Source of the DNA: Mimachlamys varia
Lineage: Eukaryota > Mollusca > Bivalvia > Pectinida > Pectinidae
NCBI GenBank assembly: GCA_947623455.1
Contig: OX392538.1
Coordinates: forward strand, 3,968,001-4,032,000
DNA length: 64,000 nucleotides
Reading direction: 5' to 3'
Of this stretch, positions 24,302 to 37,270 are shown piece by piece. The notes beneath the pieces are model-generated. The model was not told the origin of the DNA, made no database searches, and was given only the letters and a program-made list of their open reading frames with translations. Position numbers and translations under genes: made by a program. Numbering within the stretch: position 1 is the stretch's first letter; the number at the start of each line of letters is the position of its first letter.

Positions 24302-25969
24302 TGACTATATTTGTGCCAAATTTTGTTGTTTTCTGTTGTTTTAAAATTCAACATAGTTTGCCTATTTAGATGGCCCTTAACCTATACCAAACGCTCTCCG
24401 TGACCTTAACGTAAAGCGAGTCTTAATGATCGATCGGAGAATCATGCATTGAACTCTTCGGTAAGACAAATTGGTTAAACACAGCATAGCCCGACTATAT
24501 GTAAAGAGTGTACGGATACTACATATAATAGAACTACGTTGCCAACATCAATTATAGTTTCGTGATATAGCTGTATGTATTCATACAATGCTTCTTTATC
24601 TTTTTTATCGGAATATGTGTACCACAATTTCAGGCTGCCCTCCTGGTGATCAGGGAGATAGGAAGAACAACGTTAAAAGACAGACGGACGGGTGCTGCGT
24701 AGAAAACAGCATTTTCAATCGGAAAGTGAAACTATCAAGACGTGAAGAAAACCCGATGGCCAAGATATTAAGTATATTCACGTTCACGGGATATTCACGT
24801 TAGGTCAACGTTATCGCCACAACTATAATACAAACATACGATAGAGATATTTCTTTAGTGTTTGTCTGGTCAAGGACAAAATGATCCATGTGGGTATTTA
24901 TTTTTCCGGCCATGCTAGAATATGGTATTGATATCATTATTTTGGTAAACAGTATTTTATGATGTATATGTTGAACTATGTAATTATCCGCGTTAACTTA
25001 GATGAATGTTTGACAGACGATATCCTTTTATGCTAGGTCGTTGAATCCAGGATCGTTTCATTGTCTTTTCATTTGGTTGTGTCGCTAACTTTACCGATAT
25101 GTCATCAAAGGGCAAACTATCTTAATGATGTTATACAACTTATTTTTTATCATATTTGATATATCTACGTATATATAATCACACTACCTCTGTTGAATAT
25201 TGAATCAATTGACAATGCATACTTACGGCCAGGCCTGATATCACAGTAGGTTCACCCCTTACCTTAGTCAGAATCTGTTTACCTCAAAGATTGGCGGATA
25301 GTATATATACTTAGGATATCGTCTCTCGACGCTGGGATGATAAAAATGACGTCAAATTGCGCTGGATCTTCTAATGTAGGTCAGGTTATATTCGAAATTG
25401 TATCGTAGTCCTCAGGAGCGACACTATGTGTGTTTTATGTATGACCTTTGCCCTGATATCCTCGTGTAACAATCATGTTTGAAGCCTTGACATAAAATAT
25501 TTTGCGAGATTGACGAGGTTGATATTAAAGCTGAAGTGATGGGGAAGCACATGTATGATAAAGCATTGAAAAATTGAGAAATTTTTAATAAATGCTTTGA
25601 ATAGCAAGACTTAAACTTTTATAAAAGATCCCCCGTAAAATCTACATCAAAACCGCTATAATATGTTAAATATGCACGCAAAAACATTTGAATTGTACTT
25701 TAATACACATACGTAGGCCAAAGTGACAGAACCATTAGAGTGATGTGTATAATGTACAGCGCTCTATTAAATAAGTATGTAGTTATTTTGTATAACACGT
25801 ACCTCCAGTCAGTCTCCGAAACAGTCCGTCCACCTGTTGCTTATTCTTTTCAATGATTACGTAACATTATCCAGGATGACAAATTACGTAACACTAGCGT
25901 ATATTATTTTCCTTAAAAGGTACATGTACTTCTTGGTGTAGTGGTACACCCCTGCTATAATATTTTTGC
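24302..25969. other. Intergenic stretch, nothing recognised
   Basis: No coding frame, array or element boundary is seen. Confidence 0.45.
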
Positions 25970-26345
25970 ATTTGATGTCAGGTTTCAGCAATGCCCAAGG
26001 CCATTATATGCTCTCTGTGCAGGCATATGTGCAAACCTAATTCGAGATGCACACTGCCTGGTTACCATGGCAACGGAACATTTCACGAGTGCGCAGCACG
26101 AGTGAAAATATCAAAATATTAGCCTCACGACTGATATATATTTCGTATTACTGAACAAACTATTAGATATTTTGTTTATTACATTTTTGTCGTAGAACAT
26201 CACATTAAGTTGACAATACTTGGTGTAGATACTTTTGACACTAGCTAGTCTAGACACTTCGAAGGGACAAAATATTGTCCTCTCTGTAAATATTTCAATA
26301 AAATATGAACTCACAAACTTATTTTGATCACTGATTTTAATGAAG
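25970..26345. repeat. Dispersed repeat family M, copy 1
   Basis: The segment GGTGTAGATACTTTTGACA...ACAAAATAT...TTTCA.TAAAAT.TGAA...TTTAAT...AATGAAGAA (about 26221-26345) recurs at 37143-37270. The part before it contains the doubled word CACGAGTG around 26090-26103 and an X-box-like palindrome. Termini are not resolved. Confidence 0.5.
26061..26074. promoter_or_regulatory. RFX X-box-like palindrome
   Basis: GTTACCATGGCAAC is a full match to the RFX half-site pair (GTNRCC and RGYAAC) with two central bases. It lies inside a probable interspersed repeat and far from any gene found here, so a regulatory role is doubtful. Confidence 0.35.
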
Positions 26346-26970
26346 AAGACTTTGTCTTCATATTTTAAATAAGTATGTCCTATTACTTAAATAATGTAAA
26401 ATATCTTGAAAAAGTCCCGTCATCAACGCAGATCATTACGCAACGTTGATAACCGCCGATGCTGAGAAGCGAGGGAAATGTTGAGTTGTTTTGTCACACC
26501 ATTTATATCAATGCAATCCAGGCTTGTGTGAGTTATACTTTAATCCTATCACTGTCAGAGATGATCCTAGTTATCTTATCCGTGTACTTTTGGCTATATT
26601 ATGCTACTAGGAGACGCTGTGGATACTCCGTGTTTCGTTTGACACAAGTTTCCTCCGATCAAACATATATAACTGCTGACTTGCATAGTATAACAGGCTC
26701 TTTAAAATTTTAAGTAAAATGATGCTTTTGTGTCGTTAAGCTAACCAGTATTTGAACAGAAGGGTAACTTGAAGTTTTTCCCAAGCTAGTTTTGTAAGCT
26801 ATGTTTTGATTGGTCAAATCAGCAAAAATCAGCAAATTCACTTTTGAATGAATGATTTTCTATATTTCACTGGTAAAAATGTACATGTAATAAATATATG
26901 GTTTCAAATGTTTCTTGTGGGGGCAAAATATGGCCCTTACCCTACCTACTCCTTTAATACTAAAATGAAG

Positions 26971-26975
<5 letters not shown>

Positions 26976-27030
<55 letters not shown>
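26976..27030 (+). repeat. (CT)n microsatellite
   Basis: About 27 uninterrupted CT dinucleotides following a C-run. Confidence 0.97.
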
Positions 27031-27033
<3 letters not shown>

Positions 27034-27568
27034 GGAATAGTGTTTGTTTGACTTAAATCTTGCTCAAGTACATTGCAGAAAATATGTATTGAGAGTAGTA
27101 TTACTTTTTGAGAGTTACCCCTTGTTTTCCTACCTATCATCTTCTAATAATGTTTGTTGTTCAATCACACTGAAATATTATAAAATTTTCGAAAATTTCT
27201 TTGTTGTAAACTAAATCAGTGTGGCCTGTCCAACTCTGGTAGTCTCCCTTTAACTACACAATCGACAACAGCGCTAACTATCCGAGACAACTTAGGGAGA
27301 AGTATCTGTAAGCGAAATGTGACATACGCGTTTTGCTAATTTGTGTTATACTTTCATTACATCACATGGTAATTTCTGATAAATCAAGTGTATTTTCTAG
27401 AGGGGTCGTTCTTGAAATTAAGGAAAACATCGCTGCTGTATCCAAATTTATAGAATAAGATAACGAACAATGAATATCTAACCACATTATTCCTCCTATT
27501 TCAGTCGGCGACTCCCTAGGCACCCTTCCTCGAATAACGGCGGTACCCAGAACACTAAGCCTAAAACC

Positions 27569-29617
27569 CATAGGCGGATCCAGGATTTTGGGTTAGAGGG
27601 GGCGTACATTTTTTTTTCTGAAATGAACTTTTATTATAAACAGTATTTTATATTCCAAAATTTTGACACAGTTGTTCAAAATAATAAAGTACATTTTTGT
27701 ATATTGGAGATTGGAAAACAAGCTGAAAGCTTATATAAATTCCTCTCCCTGGGAATATTACAAGCAATGTTATGATTGGCCGATCACACTTTTGTGTGGG
27801 GTATTCGGCGTCCCATCCACATTGAGTTCACAACAACATTATAAGATGCATCTTTGTTGTTCACACGAAGATAGTTCGAAATTTTTTGCACGCATCGTAT
27901 ACTAGCGTATCACGTGATTTACGTGCATTAAACCAGTACGAACCATAGGGACACGAGACTTTGTTACAGCTAGTTTTGAACATAAACTAGGGCGTTTAGA
28001 GTAATTTTACACTTTTGGGGGTTTTAGATCAATTTTCGATAAAAATGCCCCCCTCAATAGTGATAAAGGCTAAAGGGTGGAAAGCTTTGAAAAACTCCTA
28101 AATGCACGTCAAATGTATTCTCCTTCCGTAAAAATAATCTAGATTTCTTCAAAAAAACACGCAAAATTTCATTGGATGCCTTTGTTAAGAGGAAGACCGC
28201 CATCCATTGACAGCGAAAGGCTAGCGCGTGCAATGATGTCAAAAGTCATTGCTATGCAGAAAGTGGCACGATAGCTAACGAAAGACACGGACATTTTGCG
28301 TGAGTTTTTTGGGGGAAATCAAGATTATTTCTGCCGATGGAGGGTATATTTTGTGTGCATTTAGAGGTTTTTACAATAAAAATTTTCCATCTTTCCAACA
28401 GTACCAAGCAATTTCCCTACCTCTTCTAGAAATGTGATTTCAGATGCAAGAAATGTAGATGGGGTCGATTTTTCGAGCTGGAAAGTGTTCCACCCTTTAG
28501 CCTTTATGACCATTGAGGGGGCATTTTTTATCGAAAATTGATAGTAACCCCAAAAATGTGTAACATTACTCTAAACACCTAAGGTTATGTTCAAAACTAG
28601 CTGTAACAAATTCACATGTCCCTGTGGTACGAACAAGTTCACTGCTCATCCCTGTATTGTGTGTATAAATTTCATTAAAATCCACTAACCGGTTCCCTTA
28701 CAGATGTTTTTCTAAATTTCATTCTGGTCATGAATCGGTTGAAGATGCCCTTTACTCGAAAAGACTTGGGTCTGCGGTTCCCAACAAATTGAACGTCAAT
28801 AAAATTAAGTAAATCATTGAGAAAGACTCGCGTTAAACGGTCAGACAACTAGTACAAATGACAATCTTGGGTTTAGCATCTGTTAATTTCTTTCAGAAGA
28901 AAAATCTCAAGGTTAGGAAAATAAGTGTTCGTTGTATCCCACATTTACTCACAGACGAGAAGAGACGAGAAGAAACGTACACGGGTACAAATGACAAAGA
29001 GACTGCTGAAAAAGAACCTAAGCTATCATAAAAGATGCATTTGATAGTCTCATACTGGGTGATGAGACATTGGTGCATTTTTATGAGCCTCAGAGGAAAG
29101 TTGACAATAGGATTTGGGCTTTTAAACATGTCAAAATGCCCGTATTGCTAAACGAACACTAACAGCAAAGAAGGTGTTATACGCAATATTCTTTGGAAAT
29201 AGTGGACAAATCATGCAAATTGCTGTTCGAAACGGTAGGGTGTATCTTGAAGCTTCAGTAAGAATGAAGTTCTGTCCAGTTGTTACATGGCAATGCCCAA
29301 GCCCACAAATCGGCAACTACCGTTTTTCTAAGTCGGAAAAGGTCAATGGCTTATACCACACCCTCCAATCAGCCCAGCCCTTGTCCCGTGTGATTGTTTT
29401 CTCTTTCCGAAGCTGAAAAACCCACATATCTGATAGGAGATATAGTTCAAGAAGTAAGCAGTCCCGATTTTTTTTTATAAATATTTCTACAAAATATATG
29501 GCTCGCAATGCTATTTGATGATGAAATTCTTAGTTTTAATTCTTGGAAAAATTTGTCACTTGAAAAATTTTAGGGGGGGGCGCGCGCCGGCTGCGCCCCC
29601 CTCTGGATCCGCCTATG
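27569..29617. mobile_element. Non-autonomous DNA transposon, 2049 bp, 5-bp TSD
   Basis: The terminal inverted repeat is CATAGGCGGATCCAG at 27569-27583 and its exact complement at 29603-29617. The flanking direct repeat is AAACC (27564-27568 and 29618-29622). The interior has no transposase-like frame and holds a nested element. The terminus resembles hAT-type ends with an altered third base, and a 5-bp duplication is known for some hAT groups. Superfamily assignment is tentative. Confidence 0.8.
27944..28626. mobile_element. Nested long-TIR element, 683 bp, 8-bp TSD
   Basis: It is flanked by GTACGAAC at 27936-27943 and 28627-28634. The ends read CATAGGGACA and TGTCCCTGTG. Inverted arms of about 150 bp follow: 27944-28090 pairs with about 28480-28626 through segments such as GTTACAGCTAGTTTTGAACA and AAAGGCTAAAGGGTGGAA. 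The 8-bp duplication fits hAT-type integration. It has no coding capacity. It lies wholly inside the 2049-bp element and so inserted later. Confidence 0.85.
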
Positions 29618-29622
29618 AAACC

Positions 29623-30329
29623 AACACTATTTAGTATAATAATTGTGTTTTGTGTTTAAAATATACAATATTCAGTCGTGCAGCTTAATAGAACAAACAC
29701 TTTTTGTCTCTTGTTTTCATTTTTATTTAACGAAAAATAAAAAAAAAATGTTTCACTTATCAAATCTCTCGCTGCTGAGTTACCATAGAACGGTAAAATA
29801 AAATGTCCACTTTGGACTACTATTTCACTGAAATACTCTACTACATAATAATTGTAGATACACAACACATATTTCGCCCGGTCAGTTACACTGCCATGGT
29901 AAGGACTTTGGATTGTCCAGACTTATGGATATGATAACACTTAACATTTATACCGAATGCTTTATGTTGATCAGGTTTAATACCATCAACTTTATCAAAC
30001 AGCATTTGAATTAGCAATGCGGCGGCTACCTTGTTGTCATTAATACCAACATACAGCCTCAGGCACACATGAAGGTGCGGTCATACCTTTAATATGCTGT
30101 TGATAGGGCGACAAAAATTATAAAACACAGATACACAGATACAAAAAAAACACAGATACAAAAAATTGTCAATTCGCCGTGTAACAAACAACGTGCTGTC
30201 TCTAAAATTGTCGGGGTAAATTATAAAATATACTGAAATTATCCTTAACATTTTAATTGTACTATAGTTCTGCTGATTTTAAATCAACAAGAAGAGAAAA
30301 AATTCTCAACAGACAGAAAGCGTACATTT
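29623..30329. other. Short intergenic stretch downstream of gene C
   Basis: It probably includes the gene C 3' untranslated region. An ATTAAA variant polyadenylation word occurs on the minus strand at 30252-30257, about 75 bp past the stop. Confidence 0.4.
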
Positions 30330-33300
30330 CTACATGGAAGCTTCATAATTTTCAAGATTTTTCTGATCAATAAATTTATCATTCTCGGCATATCCTACCT
30401 TCACAATGTCTGGTTCCGCGTCATATGTTTTTCCGTAGTTACGTACAATATATTTTGTGAGAAATAAACCAACCACATATAACAATATAACAATGATCAT
30501 TTGTATCAAAAAGAGGTAGCAATACCAAATAGAGTTATTTTCCATTAACACACCGAGAAGTATCGGGTTTAAGGCACATCCTAGTGTCGCGGTAACGAAA
30601 TAACAAGCGGATATCTGTCCAGTCATTTGTGTTATGTAATCGTTCGACCAGCTAAACAACAGGGCGAACAGACAGGATTTTGAAAAACCAAACAATGGAG
30701 AAAAAAACCAAATTCCAGTATCGTAATTGTACAAGGATACAATTAAAAGTCCTATAATCGAAAAAAGCATAAGTATGAAATTGATTCCCATGATAACCAT
30801 TGTGTCTATCCACCTTTCAAACATAACGGTCAACAGTCTAGCCACTAGGATACATATAAACACCAGGGATGTCAGAACAGCCCCATCTTGTTTGGACCAA
30901 TGGAAATGCTCCACGCAATACGTTGGGAGAAAGGCCGTATACGCTTCATCAATGCCACAATAGCAGAAGAGCATGGTACTAATCAGTGAAAGCGTACACA
31001 TCTTGAGAGGAGTAGACAGTTTCCTGGCCTTACTGAGTTTACCGCCCTTCTTCGTTTGACGAATCTTTTCCTTCGAGTAAAACAGGTACGACAAAAAGAA
31101 CATGACACTTACCACGAGTGAAAGAGCCGCAATAAGCGAAAACGGAATATATATCTTTGATTCAAACATGCTTTCTAAAAGTTTATAATCAGTTAAGTTT
31201 CTTCCCTTGTGTGGTAAGTTTGAATAATTAGACATGAGCATGTTCAGTCCATGTGGAGGTAAACTTTCGGAAATTAATTCCTGATTTGGTTTGTTTTCAA
31301 ATAAGGTACGCTGACTTGATAATGTACTGGATATATTAATTGTGTGTTCAAACGAATAAGAACCATTTGCAGTAATGTTTATTACGGTTATGTCATGTGG
31401 CGAGTCCATGAGGAACGGGGCTACAAAGAGGGGAGCCAATACACTTCCAAAGGCGAATATTAAGTTTAATCTGAGAATGGCTGCTCGTCCTTTCCTCTCC
31501 CAAATTCTGAGTATTTCCGTGTTTCCACCTGAAAATTAAAAAAAAATAAAATAATCACTGTTGTTTTGAATACTTCAGTAGTAAGACAAGATTTGATCAA
31601 ACCTTTTATGTTGTACAGATGTTGTTTTTGAGGCGTAATAATTAAAGCAATGCAATGTGTTATCAAGCGGTTGATTTATGTAATAGTGAGTAAAATTCAT
31701 CAATACAATTGCGAAAACTTGTCAATTCAAGCCATAAAAATGCATACATATTTAAAAAGACAGGCTACAATAAACATTGGATTTGCATGAATGACGTCTT
31801 GAAACCATTGTGAAAGATAAAAAAAACAGTGATTTGTGAGGGCTATATGAACATACGTGTTTAAGACGTGTTTAAGAGGGATCTCTAGAGCATATCGGAT
31901 GATATGTTAAGAAGCATATTCATAATATTTGGATGGAAATTAAACAGACGTAATCTGATCATTTGTTGGTATCTATCATGACTAACCACGGACCCAGCTT
32001 TTCGACATGTAATTTGGTTAGTAATTTGTTTATTTTAGCAAAACATGCAACCAATGCCAGTTTCAGGTGAAAATACTTAGCCCATGAGAACACACATGTT
32101 AAAATTTTAAACTGGCATGTATGATACTAAATATTAATTGGGCATATGGATTTATACAATTTGCATTGGAATCGTATCACATTGAGAAACCAAAATAAAT
32201 ATTTTAGCATTAACAAGGTAACGACCAAACTAAGAGAACTGCAAATAAATATTTTGACATTAACAAGTTACCTAGCCCTCGTGTAGTTTTATTTTTGTTT
32301 GTTTGGGGGGGGGGGGGGGGGGGGGTTTATTTCTGTTTCTTTTTTTGGTTTAGCATCAGGATACACAATTTTCAATAAACATGATTCAACTCTTCAACGA
32401 CTTACCTGTGTCTAAAATGCCCTGAAGAATCCCTATCATGATATAACCAAAGAGCATGGCTGCAAATAGAGAGCACCATGGGATTCCGGCAATGATGATG
32501 GACCATACAAACAGGCATGCGCTGTACATCAACTTCCTGTTTACTCGCTCATGTAGAAATCCTTGGAGTACAGAGCCAGCCGAATAACCAATAAAAAAAG
32601 CCGTTAAAATCCAAGAGCCCTGCTCTAGGTCAGTATCACTTATAGTGCGCAGGTCCATATAGGCGGGGCCAAACTGGCCCTTTCCCCATCCCTACAATCA
32701 CAAACATGTTCCATATTATATAACTACTAAAACACATTTATCACAACAAGGAAAACTGGTTTCCGTCTGTATGTTAATGGTATGCTAACATATGCTATTA
32801 TATGTACGTGTATATATACTAAATGTAACTGACGGGTAGAATTCGATCATAATAATGTACTAGGTCATTGATATTCTTAACACATCAAAAATACTAAAAA
32901 AAAGGTTCGCATGGTACAAAGAGTTTTAGTTAATTGGATAGGAAAAAAATACAAAATTATATATTGAGTAAATACCGTATTGTTCAGTGTATATTATTAA
33001 AGGTTTAACATCACTAATTGTGTATGATGTTGAATAAGCCAAAAGACAATGAATCGAACAGAAAAAATAAGACTTGCTCTGGCATTGGTTTGAACATAGA
33101 ACAATGGTTAACATTGAACACAGAACAATGGTTAACATTGAACACAGAACAATGAACACAGAACAATGGTTAACATTGAACATAGAACAATGGTTAACAT
33201 TGAACACAGAACAATGGTTAACATATACGTAATCTAAAATAATAGAGAATGGTGCGCTTCATTTAATAATAGGTGCTGAGTAACCCGTTCGGAGACAGGC

Positions 33301-33975
33301 ATGGCCAACTGTAATATATTTCTAAATACTTACTCTACAAGTAAATATGAGACTTGCCGAAATGATAATTATAGGAGAGGGCGTGTTTAACATCCTTTGT
33401 ACATTGATATATACATGGAAGATCATACGGAGCCGTTTCATAAACGCCTAATTGAATTTGTCAAAATACAATATTCTTAAAGTGTAAGAACGTCGCTAAA
33501 TTGATAAGTTAGACCTTATATGACTTATAAACTGATTCATAAAAGTTTTCTATGTCTATTCCCGAATCATTGATATTCAAACAAACAAGCAATACATAAT
33601 ACATTAATGGAGTCAGACAGACAACGACGATGTGAGATTTGATTGAAGAATTCCCCCATAAATACTATGTATACGAACGTAACGTGTAAAACAGGAATGT
33701 ATTCCTGATTATCATAAGGCACTAAGTATATGACATTCACTTACAATTATGAAGAATGCTCCAAAGATACACACGGAGTAGACTAGTTTATCCTGATATA
33801 CATGGTCAGTCCGGACTCTATGTAAAGTTTTGTTGCATGATTTGACACACTCACAGCCTTCACCTTCTGTTGATACATTGTCTACCTCATCAACTCCGGC
33901 TACATATTGGTCTTCGTTTTCATGGTTGACTGTAGAAATTACTCCAGCTTTCTCAAACGCATTTTCCATTTTCAT
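30330..33975 (-). CDS. Transporter C: NaGLT1/MFSD4B-like sugar transporter
   Basis: Coding exons are 33745-33975, 32406-32691 and 30330-31528. Introns are 1053 bp (GTAAGT...GATTGTAG) and 877 bp (GTAAGT...TTTTCAG), phases 0 and 1. The product is 571 aa, the longest of the cluster. The N-terminus is acidic with a CECVKSC cluster before TM1. Exon 2 encodes TM2-TM4 with GFLHERVNRK, the superfamily loop-2 motif. Exon 3 opens with GGNTEILRIWERKGR, resembling the GGN-IL-WG stretch of vertebrate NaGLT1. It then encodes TM5, an extended extracellular loop of about 80 residues with five sequons (NIT, NGS, NIS, NYS, NLT), TM6, a basic cytoplasmic loop (KIRQTKKGGKLSKARK) and TM7-TM12. The ATG at 33975 is the first in frame; 33969 is an alternative. 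Sugar transport is inferred from the family. Confidence 0.87.
32305..32325 (+). repeat. Poly-G run (21 G) in intron 2 of gene C
   Basis: A G homopolymer on the plus strand, hence a C-run in the pre-mRNA. It lies about 80 bp downstream of the exon 2 donor and its length may be an assembly estimate. Confidence 0.9.
33091..33222 (+). repeat. 24-bp minisatellite in intron 1 of gene C
   Basis: About five and a half copies of a unit made of ACATTGAACACAGAACAATG plus GTTA, one of them shortened. Confidence 0.92.
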
Positions 33976-34739
33976 CAAATGGAACTAAACGGATATCCTA
34001 GGAGTAGAAAATTGTAGAGTCAAATAAATTATTTTCTGAGAAGATTTAGTTGATTTACGATAACATTCTCCCGATCAAGCAAGTCATGAAATGAAATCTG
34101 GCGTATAGTATGAGCTGCATTAAGGCTGTATTTTCGATTCCTCGTTGGTAGCAGTTTAAACCGGTTCTATATCGCTTAGTAAGCACACACTATAGAAAGG
34201 GGTTATCAGCCACGGGTAGCCTTGGTTTAAATCATCGATGTAACATACACTGTAGATATAGTTAGCATAAGTATACTGCATGCATTTACAATGGTGTTGG
34301 TGGTGAACTTGTTCTGACATCTGCTAGCAGTGTGACGACAGTGATCACTACCCTCATGGACTCTCTAGCCTGTGTGACTACCAGGTCACGGTCGTAGCTC
34401 TTCTTAGCTTAGTAGAAGACAAGTATAACTTTGTTTTACTGCAAACAGTTTGAGAATTTCAGTTTTACAAAACATGTGTGATAATATATTGAGAAGGAAA
34501 TATAAATTTAAATAAAATATGAAAATAGGGAAAATAGAAAATGATATATGAAATAAAGGAAATGTATTACATTTTCCAATAAAATCACATATTTCATTTG
34601 GATTGTAAATATGTCTTAGCTACCAGGGCAACGCCCATTGCTGAAATATATGAGACATTATTTCAATGCTCACTGTTGGTAGTATGTGTAATATAATATG
34701 TAATATGTGTACTATATAACGTGGATCAGATGCCAGCTT
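33976..34739. other. Region upstream of gene C
   Basis: It presumably contains the promoter and perhaps a noncoding first exon of gene C. I see no unambiguous TATA box or initiator. The rest holds nothing recognised. Confidence 0.4.
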
Positions 34740-35560
34740 TATGTGCTACCTCAGTAAAACACCATGCAAAAGGCCAAATAGAGGAAGATATAAAACTAAT
34801 GATAGAAGTCTTGGTTTTATAACTTCTGTGTCCCAAATTAGAGGACACAACAGAATATTTTTGTTCCTCGAGTTTGGAGGAAAGCTTTTCCAACAGACTG
34901 GGCATTTCAATGGAAACAACTGACTGATAACAAAATCCTTGCCAGATCCTTCAATTTCACTTTCATGTATATCAACGATGTGTTGTTTATTTAAACAAGA
35001 AGGTTATTGACCTAGTAGATCCTTCTGAACTTAAAATCAAGGATACAACAGTCTCGTCTTCATCAGCTGCTTACCTGGAAATTTACTTAAACTATGACCA
35101 ACATAGGGAGACTACAACTAAGCTATACGGTAAACGAATTCGATTTTCCGATCGTGAACTTAACCTTTCTTGATAGTAACATCCCTGCTTCTCCAACCTA
35201 CGTTGTTTACATATCGCAGCGAATCCATTTTTCTAGAGCTTGCTCTTTATAACGAGAGTTTTCGTGATAGATGTTGGCTGCTGACAAAAAGACTAACAAC
35301 ACGGGGACTCGAACGATGCAGTTTGATGAAGACCATGAGGAAGTTCTATGGTCTCTATCTCGGCCTATATATAAGAAAGTGGACGTTTTTGAATATGTTC
35401 ATCAGTGTGCTCGCTTGCTGTTATTGAGAATGAAGCTCCGGTTCAAACTTTAGGGACGTGGCTTGTGCTTGGATGTCACCGCCTAGGTTAACATGGCAGA
35501 TGTGTCGATGAAACAGAAGACGTTTACTCTTCCGGACAGTCAAACAAGTAAGTTTTAATA
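34740..35560 (+). mobile_element. RT-element remnant (perhaps Penelope-like)
   Basis: Translation across frames gives, in order: FGGKLFQQTGHF (34875-34910, the approach to the RT palm), FMYINDVL (about 34970-34990, a decayed Y-DD box), LKIKDTTVSSSSAAYLEIYL (about 35030-35090), and DRCWLLTKRLTTRGLERCSL-MKTMRKFYG (about 35266-35350). The 3' tail follows to about 35560. Stops and frameshifts make it inactive. I recognise the motif order from RT proteins common in mollusc genomes. The Penelope-like label is a guess because no GIY-YIG domain is present. Confidence 0.6.
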
Positions 35561-35967
35561 CTGTTACAATCAAAATTATAATAAATTAGTGAAAACAGGT
35601 TGTAAATGATGCTGTTATATGTAGATTATAATATAACATTCCAATCAAACATTCCAATAAATACATGCTAACGTTATGACTATGTAATCCCCGTGATCTT
35701 ACTTAGTAGTTATAACATCACCACGTAAATCACTGTAATTTATTATGATTATTGAAATGATCATCTGGTTAGCATTGTTTAATGCATGATACATGTATGT
35801 CATACGCCATATGATACTGTATTCCTTATAATGTACCTGTACGTATATTGCTACCCTGACGGGGTGCTTTAGCGAATATAGAATTTGAATTTTAGAATAC
35901 TTGATTTTATTCTCTTGTACGTTTAATGTTCGAACATTTCTACTCACCTGAACTCTTTATCTGTATT

Positions 35968-36026
35968 CGCCTGTACTCTACATGTAATCGCCTGTACTCT
36001 ACATGTAATCGCCTGTACTCTACATG
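35968..36026 (+). repeat. 21-bp tandem repeat, three copies
   Basis: Three adjacent copies of CGCCTGTACTCTACATGTAA plus T, the last incomplete. Confidence 0.92.
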
Positions 36027-36565
36027 GTGACATATAAATTGGTATCATAGCCTTGTCGAATAAAAGGTCACACATATATGCACAGTAGGTACGGCAGGTC
36101 GCCATCCGATTAGCGACTATAACCCTCCCGAGCATGTCGTTCACTGTATAATACTTGTGTCAACATTACCAAGAGAGGGTCTTATTACAGCTGCTACCCT
36201 CCGTAATCCTACATTTAACAGAGAATTGATTTGTGGCTTAGTTATAACTCCTCGACACACTTATACCTCTATGTTTTACAAAAAACGTAGGTAATGATAT
36301 AACACGGTTCACCCGATCGTTGCGTTTTAACAAAGGCAAATTTTAGTCAATAGAGAATGTTTTATAAATTGTCTAACTGGGTCATTTACAGTTATGTCCT
36401 TGTACAGTATACGTCACATGCAGTCCTGTCCTTGTCCAGTATATGTGTCATAATACACGAGTGCTTTACACATTATTTGGTTAACAATAGAGAACTGACT
36501 ATATTGGATATAACCAAATACCAATATATATACCCTTAATAAGACTGGCGTTGCCATAAATAGAT

Positions 36566-36735
36566 GATTTGATTTATTTTGCTTAACGTCCTATTAACAG
36601 CAAAGGTCATTTAGGACGTACCTGGATTTGGAGGTGGAGGAAAGCCGGAGTACCCGGATTCGAACTTGCAACCCAGATGTAGATGGTTAGTGGTAGAATG
36701 TCGGAACATCTTAACCACTCGGCCACCGCGGGCCC
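36566..36735 (-). mobile_element. tRNA-derived SINE
   Basis: On the minus strand the 5' head carries a pol III A box in GTGGCCGAGTGGTTAAG (36710-36726) and a B box in AGTTCGAATCC (36656-36666), with a Leu/Ser-type tRNA layout. The body has GGGTACTCCGGCTTTCCTCC, and the 3' part ends with CTGTTAATAGGACGTTAAGC, a tail also seen at 15240 and 47150. The B box has one change from GGTTCGA. It is not a functional tRNA gene: the acceptor-stem partner and anticodon arm are not intact. Confidence 0.8.
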
Positions 36736-36837
36736 ACTAAATAAAATATATCGAACAGAGTCTTCAGTAATACGATATATACCCCGGTGTAGCTAGTATT
36801 TTGATAGTGACCGGAATGTTTATTAAAAATTTGTTGC

Positions 36838-37145
36838 AACAATCGAACCCGGAACGCCAAACAATGCATCAAGTTGACAAAACACAACAAAATATCGACC
36901 CCGGAACGCAAAACCACGCATCAAGTTGACAATACATTACAAAATATCGACCCCGGAACGCAAAACCACGCATCAAGTTGACAATACATTACAAAAAATC
37001 GACCCCGGAACGCAAAACGACGCATCAAGTTGACAATACATTACAACAAATCGACCTCGGAATGCAAAACGACGCATCAAGTTGACAATACGCAACAAAA
37101 AATCGACCTCGGAACGCAAAACCACGCATCAAGTGGCCAATACAG
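36838..37145 (+). repeat. 52-bp minisatellite, about six copies
   Basis: The units contain ATCGACCCCGGAACGCAAAA and CGCATCAAGTTGACAATACA with a few substitutions each. The array stops where a family M copy begins (37143), so it may have grown from that element's edge. Confidence 0.92.
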
Positions 37146-37270
37146 GGTGTAGATACTTTTGACAATAGCAAGTCAAGACAACTTGATGTAACAAAATATA
37201 GACTTAAAATTTCACTAAAATGTGAAAGCTCGTAACTAACGTCTTTTAATCATTTATCTCAATGAAGAAT
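37143..37270. repeat. Dispersed repeat family M, copy 2
   Basis: Matches 26221-26345 over GGTGTAGATACTTTTGACA and the following 100 bp with scattered differences. Confidence 0.6.

Noticed and set aside
36656..36735. tRNA gene (Leu/Ser type)
   Set aside because: The A and B boxes are present, but the cloverleaf is degenerate and the sequence continues into a SINE body and tail.
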